Assembly: GCA_934481345.1 (NCBI GenBank)
Contig: CAKSPF010000010.1
Coordinates: 1 to 64,000, forward strand
DNA length: 64,000 nucleotides
Direction of reading: 5' to 3'
Source: an uncultured Clostridia bacterium
GTDB taxonomy: Bacteria; Bacillota; Clostridia; UMGS1810
Shown here: in pieces, positions 18,785-28,102 of the stretch
How positions within the stretch are numbered: position 1 is the first letter of the stretch
How the letters are laid out: each line of letters starts with the position of its first letter
The notes under the pieces: generated by a model
The model's database searches: none
What the model was told of the DNA's origin: nothing
The model's input: the letters and a program-made list of their open reading frames with translations, nothing else
Made by a program: the position numbers and the translations under genes

Positions 18785-20047
18785 TCAGCCTGCAAGCTTT
18801 GCGGTATCAATATAGGCCGCCGCTTCGCCGCCGTTCCACTCAAAGCCGTATATACCGGCAAATTCATCAACGGATATGCACATATATCCGCCGACATTGT
18901 AAATATCCGTAAATTTATGGCTGTAATTACCGTCCGTAAGCACAACGCTGATATTGCTGTTTCTTACGCTGAAAGCTCTGATTCCGTTTTTGTTTTTATA
19001 AATATCCAGCGGAATCGGGTTTGTCGCCTTGTCTTTGTTGCGTGTGATATACAGCGTCCTCTGTGCATCGTCATAGGTTACGTCAAAGCCGTAATTTGCC
19101 ATATCCTCGGCGATTATTACCGAATGTGACTGCGCCCCTCTGTAATAAAACGTCGGCATCTCACCGTTGTTTACAAAGGTTCTGATGTTTGTGTAATACA
19201 CATTTTTGTATCTGTCTGCCGCCACCGCGAATCCGTAGTCAAAAAGCCTTATAGTGTCGGTAAAACGCTGCCCTGCCGACGAAGAACCGAGCGTAACGCT
19301 TATAAGACGTCTGCCGTTTCTTACCGCCGTTCCGCAGAAGCATGCTCCGGCAATCGAGCCCGTACCGGTTTTCATGCCGTCCGCACCCTCGTAATAATAT
19401 GTATCCAAAAGATGATTTGTGGTCTTGTATGTTGCGCCGTGGAAATAAACCGATTTTTTTGACGTGCGGTTTAATATATCGGGATAATCAATAATAAGCT
19501 TTCTTGCAAGAGTTGCCATGGAAACAGGGGAAATACTGTTGTTTGCAACGCCGCAGCTGTCATAGTAATATGCCGAAATTCCCATTTGCTTTGCCGTATT
19601 GTTCATTCTTGCCACAAAATTTGCTTCGCTTCCGCCGCCCACAAGTTCTGCAAGAGCTACTGCCGACGCACTCGCGGAATGTACCAGCACCACGTCCAAA
19701 AGCTCGTTTACAGTGTATGCGGTGTTATAATTAAGCGGAATCATATTCTGATAAAGCTGATTTCTTGACTTGCTGTATACATTCTGACTTATCGGCACCG
19801 GCGTATCAAGCGATATTTCACCGTTTGCAATCGCCGCATACACGCAGTATGCAGTCATAAGCTTGGTAAGACTTGCCGGCACTCTGGCTGTATAGCCGTC
19901 ATACTCATACAAAACATCTCCGGTTTCATAATCCATGACGCATGCGCCTGCGGAGGAAATATAGTTATTTCCCACATATGCCGCATTTGCAGTGAGAGCT
20001 CCTGCAAGTATCTGAAACACTATTAAAATTATTACTGCCTTTTTCAT
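18785..20047 (-). CDS. D-alanyl-D-alanine carboxypeptidase-like (S11) protein with altered SxN motif
   Basis: 420 residues. A signal peptide (1-22, TANA/AYV) leads to the S11 penicillin-binding domain with SxxK as PASLTKLM and KTG as GMKTGTG. The second catalytic motif, normally S-x-N (SGN or SAN), reads SAS within VLVHSASASAVALAE, so the asparagine is replaced. The C-terminal part (about 300-420) looks like a stalk-type domain (THSVIIAEDMANYGFDVTYDDAQRTLYI). It would trim the pentapeptide of peptidoglycan outside the cell if active. It lies 36 bp downstream of pyrI. Confidence 0.88.
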   Translation of the reverse strand: MKKAVIILIVFQILAGALTANAAYVGNNYISSAGACVMDYETGDVLYEYDGYTARVPASLTKLMTAYCVYAAIANGEISLDTPVPISQNVYSKSRNQLYQNMIPLNYNTAYTVNELLDVVLVHSASASAVALAELVGGGSEANFVARMNNTAKQMGISAYYYDSCGVANNSISPVSMATLARKLIIDYPDILNRTSKKSVYFHGATYKTTNHLLDTYYYEGADGMKTGTGSIAGACFCGTAVRNGRRLISVTLGSSSAGQRFTDTIRLFDYGFAVAADRYKNVYYTNIRTFVNNGEMPTFYYRGAQSHSVIIAEDMANYGFDVTYDDAQRTLYITRNKDKATNPIPLDIYKNKNGIRAFSVRNSNISVVLTDGNYSHKFTDIYNVGGYMCISVDEFAGIYGFEWNGGEAAAYIDTAKLAG

Positions 20048-20083
20048 TTAAAACTATACTCCTTTTTATTGCACAATTAAATC

Positions 20084-20500
20084 CTATTCTGCTTTTGTTT
20101 CGCAGTATATGCAGCGGTATTCGCGCTTATTTCTGTCGGTAAGTCTGAAAACGTGCTTTATTTCCTGCTCGGTAGATGTAATGCAGCGCGGATTTTTGCA
20201 CTTTATTACATTGCTTATCTTTTCCGGAAGCTCAAGGTGCTTTTTCTCCGCCAAAGCTCCGTCCTTTATTATGTTTACTGTTATATCGGGATCGATATAA
20301 CCCAGAATATTCAAATCGGGTTCTATTTTTCCGTCAATCTTGATTATATCTTTTCTGCCCATTTTTTTGCTGGGAGCATTTTTGATAATGGCAACCTGGC
20401 TGTCAAGGCTTTCAAGATTCAGAAATCTGTACAGCTCCATGGATTTTCCCGCCTTGATATGGTCTATAACAACGCCGTTTTTTATGGAATCTATAGTCAT
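20084..20500 (-). CDS. pyrI: Aspartate carbamoyltransferase regulatory subunit
   Basis: 138 residues. The N-terminal allosteric domain (about 1-95; SIKNGVVIDHIKAGKS, SKKMGRKDIIKIDG) binds nucleotides in the family. The C-terminal zinc domain keeps all four cysteines (101, 106, 130, 133) that join it to PyrB. It begins one base before the pyrB stop ends, so it is tightly coupled and the last pyr gene. Confidence 0.95.
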   Translation of the reverse strand: MTIDSIKNGVVIDHIKAGKSMELYRFLNLESLDSQVAIIKNAPSKKMGRKDIIKIDGKIEPDLNILGYIDPDITVNIIKDGALAEKKHLELPEKISNVIKCKNPRCITSTEQEIKHVFRLTDRNKREYRCIYCETKAE

Positions 20501-21415
20501 CTACTCCACCTCCAAAAGCTTAAGGATAAGCGCCATTCTTATGAATTTGCCGTATTTTGCCTGCTTGAAATAGCATGCGCGGCAGTCTGCGTCCACTGCG
20601 GTGGATATTTCATTCACTCTCGGCAGAGGATGCATTATAATCATATCCTGTTTTGCCGCTTTCATTTTTTCGGGAGTAAGTATATAGCTGTCTTTTAATC
20701 TCAGGTAGTCCTCCTCGTTAAAAAAGCGTTCTCTCTGTACTCTCGTCATATATATTATATCAAGCTTGCCCATGACTTCGTCAAGCGACGCGGTCTGTTC
20801 GTATTCGATGCCGTTTTTCTTTATATAATTATTTTTTACATAGCTCGGCAGCTTCAATTCCTCGGGAGAAACCAGCACAAACTTTATCCCCTCATACCTC
20901 GAAAGCGCCGCTGCAAGCGAATGAACAGTCCTACCGAATTTCAAATCGCCGCAAAGTCCTACTGTGAGATTGTCAAGTCTGCCCTTTTCCTGCCTGATTG
21001 TAAACAGGTCGGTAAGAGTCTGCGTTGGGTGATTATGTCCGCCGTCACCGGCATTGATTACAGGAACCTCCGATTTCATTGCCGCCACAACCGGAGCGCC
21101 CTCCTTCGGGTGGCGCATTGCGATAATATCGGCATATCCGCCCACAACCGCAACCGTATCCGAAACGCTTTCGCCCTTTGACGCCGATGAAGAACCTGCG
21201 TCGGAAAAACCGAGAACATTTCCGCCAAGCTCCATCATTGCCGCCTCAAAGCTCAGTCTTGTCCTTGTAGAGGATTCAAAGAACAATGTCGCAAGTTTTT
21301 TGTATCTGCATTTTTCGCGGTAGTTCTGCGGATTTTGCATAATGTCCCGAGCCTTTTCAATGAGCTCGTCTATTTCTTCCGTGCTTAAATCCATTATGTC
21401 GATAAGGTTTTTCAT
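20501..21415 (-). CDS. pyrB: Aspartate carbamoyltransferase catalytic subunit
   Basis: 304 residues. The carbamoyl-phosphate loop FFESSTRTRLSFE (SSTRTR at 48-53), GDGGHNHPTQTLTDLF and IMHPLPRVNEI are all intact. It makes carbamoyl-aspartate, the first committed step of pyrimidine synthesis, and with PyrI forms the feedback-controlled holoenzyme. Its start overlaps the pyrE stop by four bases. Confidence 0.97.
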   Translation of the reverse strand: MKNLIDIMDLSTEEIDELIEKARDIMQNPQNYREKCRYKKLATLFFESSTRTRLSFEAAMMELGGNVLGFSDAGSSSASKGESVSDTVAVVGGYADIIAMRHPKEGAPVVAAMKSEVPVINAGDGGHNHPTQTLTDLFTIRQEKGRLDNLTVGLCGDLKFGRTVHSLAAALSRYEGIKFVLVSPEELKLPSYVKNNYIKKNGIEYEQTASLDEVMGKLDIIYMTRVQRERFFNEEDYLRLKDSYILTPEKMKAAKQDMIIMHPLPRVNEISTAVDADCRACYFKQAKYGKFIRMALILKLLEVE

Positions 21416-22050
21416 ATTCCTCCCCCTATCCAGCTTTCGTCACTCGGATTGTTTCTGAAAGCGATAAGCTTTTCCACGTCGCTTTCCTTTATATAACCCG
21501 TCTTAGCGGCAATCTGAGCCACGGTGTCGAAGTCGGTAAGGCTTACATTTCTTACATCGGCTTCCTTTAATCTCTCAATACCCTTTTTCATTCCGTATGT
21601 GAATATTGAAACTATTCCCAGAACCTCTGCTCCCGCACTTCTCAGCACGTTTACAACCTCGATAACGCTTCCGCCGGTGGATATAAGATCCTCTACCACT
21701 ACCACCTTCTGACCTTTTTCAAGCTTGCCCTCTATCTGATTTCCTCTGCCGTGGTCTTTGGAGGAACCTCTTACATATCCCATAGGCATTTTCAGGATAT
21801 GCGCCGCAATTGCCGCATGGGCGATACCTGCGGTTGACGTACCCATAATAACCTCGCAGCCGGGGTATTCCTTTTTTATCGTTTCCGCTATTGAATTTTC
21901 CACATCATTACGCACATCGGGCGCGGTGAGCGTAAGGCGGTTGTCGCAGTACACGGGGCTTTTGATGCCGCTTGCCCATATAAACGGCTGTTCCGGTCTT
22001 AAAAAAACCGCTCCTATTGAAAGTAAATCCTTTGCTATCAATTCTTTCAT
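21412..22050 (-). CDS. pyrE: Orotate phosphoribosyltransferase
   Basis: 212 residues. The PRPP-binding motif KVVVVEDLISTGGSVIEVV and the catalytic loop YVRGSSKDHGRGNQIEG are present. It joins orotate and PRPP to give OMP. It overlaps pyrB at its end and pyrF at its start (TAATG), so it is translationally coupled on both sides. Confidence 0.96.
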   Translation of the reverse strand: MKELIAKDLLSIGAVFLRPEQPFIWASGIKSPVYCDNRLTLTAPDVRNDVENSIAETIKKEYPGCEVIMGTSTAGIAHAAIAAHILKMPMGYVRGSSKDHGRGNQIEGKLEKGQKVVVVEDLISTGGSVIEVVNVLRSAGAEVLGIVSIFTYGMKKGIERLKEADVRNVSLTDFDTVAQIAAKTGYIKESDVEKLIAFRNNPSDESWIGGGI

Positions 22051-22757
22051 TACTCGTTTCCTCCCAAAAATTCATTTATGCATCTTTTGTACGCGTCAAC
22101 GGGATTTTCCGCCTGCGTTACGGGTCTGCCGACTACTATATAGTCCGAGCCGATTTCTCTTGCCTTTTCAGGTGTGGTAATTCTCACCTGGTCGCCGACC
22201 TCGGAATCTGCAAAGCGTATTCCGGGCGTAACCGTTATAAAGTCATCGCCGCATTTTTCATGCACCTTTGCGGCTTCGAGCGGCGAGCAGACAACTCCGT
22301 CAAGACCGGCAAGGCGCGCATTGTACGCATAGTGCATTACCACCTCGTCAAGCGGTCTGTCTATAAGCAAATCCGTTTTCATTCTTTCCTCACTCGTCGA
22401 GGTAAGCTGCGTCACGGCGATAAGCATAGGCCTTGTGCCGTCACTGCGCGTAAGTCCCTCTATTGCCGCTTCCATCATGGTCCTTGTGCCGAACGCATGC
22501 AGATTTACCATATCCACGTCAAGACTGCTGAGAACTTTCATTGATTTTTTGACGGTATTCGGTATGTCGCACAGCTTCAGATCAAGAAATATCTTATGAC
22601 CTCTTTTTTTGATTTCCCTTACGATTTCAGGTCCCTCCGCATAAAAAAGCTCCATGCCGATTTTTACATAAGGCTTTACGTCCGTAAACTTATCCAAAAA
22701 ATTCATTACTTCCGCCTTTGAACTGAAATCGCAGGCAATTATAACATCTTTGCTCAT
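22050..22757 (-). CDS. pyrF: Orotidine 5'-phosphate decarboxylase
   Basis: 235 residues from the ATG at 22757, chosen because the family starts with a short strand (MSKDVIIACDF) and this ATG overlaps the pyrD stop as ATGA. The catalytic KFLDLK-type motif reads IFLDLKLCDIPNTV, and GSDYIVVGRPVTQA binds the phosphate. It converts OMP to UMP. Confidence 0.96.
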   Translation of the reverse strand: MSKDVIIACDFSSKAEVMNFLDKFTDVKPYVKIGMELFYAEGPEIVREIKKRGHKIFLDLKLCDIPNTVKKSMKVLSSLDVDMVNLHAFGTRTMMEAAIEGLTRSDGTRPMLIAVTQLTSTSEERMKTDLLIDRPLDEVVMHYAYNARLAGLDGVVCSPLEAAKVHEKCGDDFITVTPGIRFADSEVGDQVRITTPEKAREIGSDYIVVGRPVTQAENPVDAYKRCINEFLGGNE

Positions 22758-23668
22758 CAGTGTGCCCCTCCCGTTATTTCTTTTAATGAAGATATATTGT
22801 ATTTTTCCATAACCTGCGGCAGATTTTCGACAATCGACTTGCAGGCATAGGGATCTGCAAGATTTTGCGCTCCAACCTGGACAGCCGAAGCTCCGCAAAG
22901 CATCATTTCTATAACGTCCTCGGCGGTTGCTACTCCGCCCATGCCTATAATCGGTATTTTTACAGCCTCGTAGACCTGATATACCATTCTCAGAGCTACA
23001 GGGAAAATCGCCCTTCCGGAAAATCCGCCCATCTTGTTTGCCAGAACGGGTTTTCTTGTTTTCAGATCAACCCTCATACCCATGAGAGTGTTTATAAGGC
23101 TTATGCCGTCCGCTCCTGCGTCCTCGCACGCTTTAGCAATCTCCGCAATATCGGTTACGTTCGGACTAAGCTTCACATACACGGGCTTTGTCGTAACCGA
23201 TTTGACGCATTCTGTGATTTTTGCCGCACATTCCGGCTGAGTACCGAAGCTCATTCCGCCGTTATGGACGTTCGGACAGCTTATATTAACCTCGATTATT
23301 CCCACCTGTTCTTCTTTGTCTATTCTTTCGCAGCAATATTTATATTCGTCTGCCGAAAAACCGCTTATGTTTGCGATTACGGGTTTATTAAAGCATTTTT
23401 TAAGCCGCGGCAGCTCACGGTTTATCACCGCGTCAATTCCGGGATTCTGAAGTCCTACGGAATTTAACATGCCGTCAGGGCACTCGGCAATTCTCGGAGT
23501 CGGGTTGCCGAAGCGTTCTTCTGCGGTCGTTCCCTTGAACGAAAACGAGCCGAGAATATTAATATCGTAAAGCTCTGCGAATTCATAGCCGTATCCGAAT
23601 GTTCCGCTCGCGGGAATTACGGGGTTATCAAGCTCTATACCGCTCAGATTCACCTTCATATCTGCCAT
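22757..23668 (-). CDS. pyrD: Dihydroorotate dehydrogenase B, catalytic subunit
   Basis: 303 residues. This is an FMN TIM barrel of the NAD-linked class 1B: IPASGTFGYGYEF, VEVNISCPNVHNGG-like IEVNISCPNV with the catalytic cysteine, and GMGGVATAEDVIEMMLCGASAVQVG. It works with PyrK, whose gene lies directly upstream and overlaps it by 13 bases. Confidence 0.96.
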   Translation of the reverse strand: MADMKVNLSGIELDNPVIPASGTFGYGYEFAELYDINILGSFSFKGTTAEERFGNPTPRIAECPDGMLNSVGLQNPGIDAVINRELPRLKKCFNKPVIANISGFSADEYKYCCERIDKEEQVGIIEVNISCPNVHNGGMSFGTQPECAAKITECVKSVTTKPVYVKLSPNVTDIAEIAKACEDAGADGISLINTLMGMRVDLKTRKPVLANKMGGFSGRAIFPVALRMVYQVYEAVKIPIIGMGGVATAEDVIEMMLCGASAVQVGAQNLADPYACKSIVENLPQVMEKYNISSLKEITGGAH

Positions 23669-24393
23669 ATGATTTCCTCCCTCTCAAGAACGGGACCGTC
23701 CTTGCATATTCTTTTGCTGCCGTACTTTGTCTTGCAGCTGCATCCCATACATGCTCCGAATCCGCAGCCCATTCTTTCCTCAAAGCTGTACTGACCGCTT
23801 GTCTGCATGATTTTTTCCATTGCCGCAAACATCGGTTCGGGCCCGCAGGCATAAAAATATGTATATTTCAGATTTTTTATAACGTCCGTCACAAATCCCT
23901 TTGTGCCAAAGCTTCCGTCTGCCGTTGCGACATAAACCTTTGCGCCGAGTTCTTTGAAATCGTCCTCGCCGAAAACTTCGTCTGCCGTGTTAAACCCGAG
24001 AACGGCAATCGGCTTTTTGTTCTCCGAAACAAGTCTTTTGCAAAGGTTATACAAAGGCGGCACACCCACTCCGCCTCCGACAAGCAGGGGAGTTTGTCCG
24101 CTTTTTGAAGTATCGTAGCCGTTGCCCAGACCCGTAAGCACATCGAGCATTTCACCGCATTGCATACGGCTCATTTTTTCTGTGCCGACGCCCACTGTCT
24201 TATATATAACGGTTACGGTATCTGCGTCACAGTCAAAGACCGATATGGGTCTTCTGAGAAACAGACCGTCGATTTTAATATTTATAAACTGACCGGAACG
24301 GGTTATCGCCGAAGTATCCCCCTCCAGCGTCATTTTGTATACGTCCTTTGCCAGCTTTGTATTTTGCAGTATTTTATACATTCCTTGCAGCAT
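23656..24393 (-). CDS. pyrK: Dihydroorotate dehydrogenase B, electron transfer subunit
   Basis: 245 residues from the ATG at 24393, which has AAAGGAGAA at proper distance; the longer open frame runs into pyrC. The FAD domain is followed by an NAD-binding domain (LLVGGGVGVPPLYNL) and a C-terminal [2Fe-2S] cluster segment, GCGFGACMGCSCKTKYG plus a later cysteine. It passes electrons from PyrD to NAD+. Confidence 0.95.
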   Translation of the reverse strand: MLQGMYKILQNTKLAKDVYKMTLEGDTSAITRSGQFINIKIDGLFLRRPISVFDCDADTVTVIYKTVGVGTEKMSRMQCGEMLDVLTGLGNGYDTSKSGQTPLLVGGGVGVPPLYNLCKRLVSENKKPIAVLGFNTADEVFGEDDFKELGAKVYVATADGSFGTKGFVTDVIKNLKYTYFYACGPEPMFAAMEKIMQTSGQYSFEERMGCGFGACMGCSCKTKYGSKRICKDGPVLEREEIIWQI

Positions 24394-24394
24394 A

Positions 24395-25657
24395 TCATTC
24401 TCCTTTATCCGCCCATGCGATTTTTCCGTCCGACATTGTAAGTATGCATCTGCCGTAAAGCTCCATGCCCTCAAACGGCGTGCTCTTTCCCATTGACAAA
24501 AATTCGCCGGGATTTACCGTATACCCTGCATTTAAGTCAAATGCCGTAAGATTGGCTTTTTTTCCTATGGCTATTGCATTGTCTATGCCAAAGCGCCTTG
24601 ACGGATTTACGCTCATAAGCTCAATTAGCCTGTCAAGAGTGATTATATCCGTCCTTACAAGCTTGGTATACAGCGCCGCAAATGCAGTTTCAAGACCGAC
24701 AATGCCGTTCAGGCTGTTTTTTAATCCTTTTGATTTTTCCTCCGCGCTGTGCGGAGCATGGTCTGTGGCAATCATATCTACCGTGCCGTCCTTTATTCCT
24801 TCTGTAAGGGCGGCTTTATCCTCCTTTGACCTTATCGGCGGATTCATCTTAAATCGGCCGTCCTCCTCTAAGTCCATGTTGTCAAACACGAGATAATGCG
24901 GCGCGGTTTCGCACGTTACATCTATTTTTTGGGCTTTTGCACGCCTTATGAGTTCAACGCTCTCTTTTGCGGAAATATGGCACACATGGTAGCTGCACCC
25001 TGTCTGCTCCGCAAGCTTTAAGTCGCGTTCTATCTGTCCCCACTCGCTTTTGGAGCATATTCCGTCATGGCCGTGAAGCTTGGCATATTCGCCGTCATGG
25101 ATATAACCGCCGTTTAAGAGGGAATTATCCTCGCAGTGTGCGGCTATGATTTTATTAAGCTCTTTTGCCTTCAGCATAGCCTCTTTCATCATTTCCGCCG
25201 ACTGAACTCCGCGTCCGTCATCCGAAAATGCCGCGACCTTATCCGCCAGCTTTTCCATATCGGAAAGCGTTTCGCCGTTTTCGCCCCTTGTGATTGCGCC
25301 GTAGGGATATACCCTTACGGCCGAGTCTTTTTCTATAATATCCGACTGTACTTTTAAATTCTCAATACAGTCGGGAACGGGATTAAGATTCGGCATTGCA
25401 CATACGGCTGTAAATCCGCCGTGCGCCGCCGCCCTTGTGCCGCTCAGAACTGTTTCTTTATAAGAAAAACCCGGCTCGCGCAGATGAACATGAACATCTG
25501 TAAAACCGGGAAATATATGTGTGTTTTCCAAATCAAAAATACAATCCGCAGTATTATCGGAAATATCTGCGGCAATTGCGGCAATAATGCCGTCCGATAC
25601 CAATATATCGGTCTTGCCGAAACCGTATACAATTGCTCCTTTTAATAATTGTTTCAT
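24395..25657 (-). CDS. pyrC: Dihydroorotase
   Basis: 420 residues, class I (PyrC of Gram-positive type). Metal ligands appear in FTDVHVHLREPG, AHCEDNSLL, CHISAKESVE and IATDHAPHSAEEK. It cyclises carbamoyl-aspartate to dihydroorotate. First gene of the pyr operon; its leader carries a terminator-like hairpin. Its stop overlaps the ribosome binding site of pyrK. Confidence 0.96.
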   Translation of the reverse strand: MKQLLKGAIVYGFGKTDILVSDGIIAAIAADISDNTADCIFDLENTHIFPGFTDVHVHLREPGFSYKETVLSGTRAAAHGGFTAVCAMPNLNPVPDCIENLKVQSDIIEKDSAVRVYPYGAITRGENGETLSDMEKLADKVAAFSDDGRGVQSAEMMKEAMLKAKELNKIIAAHCEDNSLLNGGYIHDGEYAKLHGHDGICSKSEWGQIERDLKLAEQTGCSYHVCHISAKESVELIRRAKAQKIDVTCETAPHYLVFDNMDLEEDGRFKMNPPIRSKEDKAALTEGIKDGTVDMIATDHAPHSAEEKSKGLKNSLNGIVGLETAFAALYTKLVRTDIITLDRLIELMSVNPSRRFGIDNAIAIGKKANLTAFDLNAGYTVNPGEFLSMGKSTPFEGMELYGRCILTMSDGKIAWADKGE

Positions 25658-25683
25658 TGCAGCCGTTCCTTTCCGTCAGATAC

Positions 25684-25717
25684 AAACAAAAAGCTCTCAT
25701 CTTTACAAGACAAGAGC
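25684..25717 (-). terminator. Attenuator-like terminator in the pyr leader
   Basis: On the minus strand GCTCTTGTCTT and AAGATGAGAGC pair over 11 bp (two G-U pairs) around GTA, followed by TTTTTGTTTG. It lies inside the roughly 140-nt transcribed leader, just before the pyrC ribosome binding site. It can therefore abort transcription before pyrC. I did not find a clear PyrR-binding consensus. Confidence 0.7.
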
Positions 25718-25807
25718 AATAATCACACAAAACATCAACAAAACAAACACACATGTGAATCTTGCAGGCATCCCGTACCGAATTTAAAGATTACATATTA
25801 CTTTTTT

Positions 25808-25836
25808 AGTATATCATTACACACAAAAAAAGTCAA
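25808..25836 (-). promoter_or_regulatory. Promoter of the pyr operon
   Basis: On the minus strand: TTGACT (25831-25836), 17-bp spacer, TATACT (25808-25813). Transcription would start near 25800, giving a leader of about 140 nt before pyrC. A further stem (AATCTT/AAGATT arms around 25750-25792) lies upstream of the attenuator. Confidence 0.85.
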
Positions 25837-25919
25837 CACAAAATGTATAATGTTTTTGTATTAAAACGCCGGTTATTACAAATAATATGTTAACAATATT
25901 TATGAAATAAGGTGAATAT

Positions 25920-28034
25920 ATGAAAGACAAAGCATTTGGAGTTTTGCAGCGAATCGGGCGTTCGTTCATGCTGCCGATAGCGCTGCTTCCGGTTGCGGGA
26001 CTTTTCCTCGGCATAGGAAGTTCGTTTACCAACGAAACCATGCTTAATGCCTATAAACTTACAAACATTATACATCAGGGAAATTTCCTGTACACCATTT
26101 TAGATATTCTCAACCAGGCAGGAAGTGCTGTATTCAACAACCTCGCCCTGCTGTTTGCCCTCGGTGTTTCAATAGGCATGGCAAAAAAGGAAAAAGAAGT
26201 TGCCGCCCTTGCCAGCGTTATATCCTATATTATAATGAACACGGCGATAAGCGCGCTCATAACCGCATCGGGCGGTGTGGAAGCCATGCCGGATAACTCC
26301 ACAGCCTCCATACTCGGAATAACAACCCTGCAAATGGGTGTGTTCGGCGGTATTATAGTCGGTCTGGGAGTAGCTGCACTGCACAACAGATACTACAAAA
26401 CCGAGCTGCCGCAGGTTTTGTCGTTTTTCAGCGGAACACGATTTGTACCCATAATATGCAGTGTTGCGTATCTCATAGTCGGCATACTGCTGTTTTACAT
26501 CTGGCCTGTTATTCAGACGGGTATATCCTGGCTCGGAAACCTCGTAATAAAGACGGGATATATCGGTACCTGGATATACGGTATTATAGAAAGAGCGCTC
26601 ATTCCGTTCGGCCTGCACCATGTATTCTATATTCCTTTCTGGCAGACGGCTCTCGGAGGCAGTGCAATAATTGACGGCAATATAATAAACGGCGCGCAGA
26701 ACATCTTCTTTGCGGAGCTTGCGTCAAAGGCAACAACCGTATTTTCCGTATCAGCCACAAGGTTTATGGCAGGTAAATTCCCGTTTATGATTTTCGGTCT
26801 GCCGGGCGCCGCTATTGCCATGTATAAATGCGCCCGTCCGGAAAAGAAAAAGGTCGTCGGCGGACTTCTCATATCGGCGGCGCTTACCTCAATGCTTACG
26901 GGTATTACCGAACCGCTTGAATTTACCTTCCTTTTTGTCGCTCCGCTGATGTATGCCGTACACTGCGTGCTTGCCGGACTTTCCTACATGCTTATGCATA
27001 TACTGAACGTAGGTGTGGGTATGACGTTCTCCGGAGGACTTATAGATTTGTTCCTTTTCGGTATTTTGCAGGGCAATGCCAAAACCCACTGGATATGGAT
27101 AGTGGTTGTCGGCATAGTATACTTTTTTGTATACTACGGTGTGTTCGGCTTTATGATTAAAAAACTCGACCTCAAAACTCCCGGACGTGACGCCGATGAA
27201 ACCGAAACAAAGCTGTATACCCGAAAAGACGTGGAACAGCGCGCAAGCAAAAAAAGCGGAATGACCCCAAATGCGGACTTTGCGCAAAGCGCGCTTATAC
27301 TGAGCGGTCTTGGCGGCAGGGACAATATCTCGGATATTGACTGCTGTGCCACAAGGCTCAGAATTACGGTTAAAAATCCGGAAAAGGTAGATGACGGCCC
27401 GCTCAAAAGGAGCGGCGCCTCCGGAGTTATTCACAGCGGAAACGGTGTGCAGGTAATCTACGGACCTCAGGTATCGGTAATAAAGTCAAAATTTGAGGAT
27501 TACCTTGAATCGCATATTGATGACGAACCCGTCACCGAAGATTTGCAGCCCGACTCCGGGAAAAAGAATACCGCTTTTGCAAAAAGCACAAAAATTTATT
27601 CTCCGCTAAACGGCAGGATAATTCCTATCACCGAAGTTGAGGACGAGGCTTTCTCGTCAAAGGCTCTCGGCAACGGCGCGGCGGTCGAACCGTCGGAGGG
27701 CAGGCTGTATTCCCCGGTTGACGGCACTGTGGAAAACGTCTATGACACAGGCCATGCAATATCCCTTGTATCCGATGACGGAGCCGAAATTCTGCTTCAT
27801 ATAGGCATAGATACCGTTAAGCTTAAAGGAAAATACTTTACAAACAATGTCAAAAACAATCAAAAAGTTAAAAAAGGCGATTTGCTCATATCGTTTGATA
27901 TAGCAAATATCAAAAAAGCAGGATATAAGGTCACAACTCCTATTATAATCTGCAACACCGATTCATACAAAAGTATAGAGATTACCGCCTCGGACAATGT
28001 GAAAAACGGAACTGAAATACTGAAATTAGACTAA
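25920..28034 (+). CDS. PTS transporter EIICBA, glucose/maltose/GlcNAc superfamily
   Basis: 704 residues. EIIC membrane channel (about 1-410; LLPVAGLFLGIG, GLHHVFYIPFWQ, GITEPLEFTFLF) is followed by EIIB (about 450-530) with its phosphorylated cysteine at about 476 in CCATRLR. EIIA (about 555-700) has the phosphoryl-histidine at about 627 in LLHIGIDTV. It imports and phosphorylates a hexose at the expense of phosphoenolpyruvate. The domain set suits glucose, maltose or N-acetylglucosamine; the substrate cannot be fixed from sequence. Start preceded by AAGGTG. It is divergent from pyrC and has no neighbouring antiterminator gene. Confidence 0.92.
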   Translation: MKDKAFGVLQRIGRSFMLPIALLPVAGLFLGIGSSFTNETMLNAYKLTNIIHQGNFLYTILDILNQAGSAVFNNLALLFALGVSIGMAKKEKEVAALASVISYIIMNTAISALITASGGVEAMPDNSTASILGITTLQMGVFGGIIVGLGVAALHNRYYKTELPQVLSFFSGTRFVPIICSVAYLIVGILLFYIWPVIQTGISWLGNLVIKTGYIGTWIYGIIERALIPFGLHHVFYIPFWQTALGGSAIIDGNIINGAQNIFFAELASKATTVFSVSATRFMAGKFPFMIFGLPGAAIAMYKCARPEKKKVVGGLLISAALTSMLTGITEPLEFTFLFVAPLMYAVHCVLAGLSYMLMHILNVGVGMTFSGGLIDLFLFGILQGNAKTHWIWIVVVGIVYFFVYYGVFGFMIKKLDLKTPGRDADETETKLYTRKDVEQRASKKSGMTPNADFAQSALILSGLGGRDNISDIDCCATRLRITVKNPEKVDDGPLKRSGASGVIHSGNGVQVIYGPQVSVIKSKFEDYLESHIDDEPVTEDLQPDSGKKNTAFAKSTKIYSPLNGRIIPITEVEDEAFSSKALGNGAAVEPSEGRLYSPVDGTVENVYDTGHAISLVSDDGAEILLHIGIDTVKLKGKYFTNNVKNNQKVKKGDLLISFDIANIKKAGYKVTTPIIICNTDSYKSIEITASDNVKNGTEILKLD

Positions 28035-28044
28035 TATATTAAAT

Positions 28045-28085
28045 AACAGCAGGACGAAACACATTCGTCCTGCTGTTTGTTTATA
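28045..28085. terminator. Bidirectional terminator after the PTS gene
   Basis: AACAGCAGGACGAA pairs with TTCGTCCTGCTGTT around ACACA and is followed by TGTTTG. It lies between convergent genes and can serve both. Confidence 0.85.
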
Positions 28086-28102
28086 TACATATTTAAAGAT
28101 AT

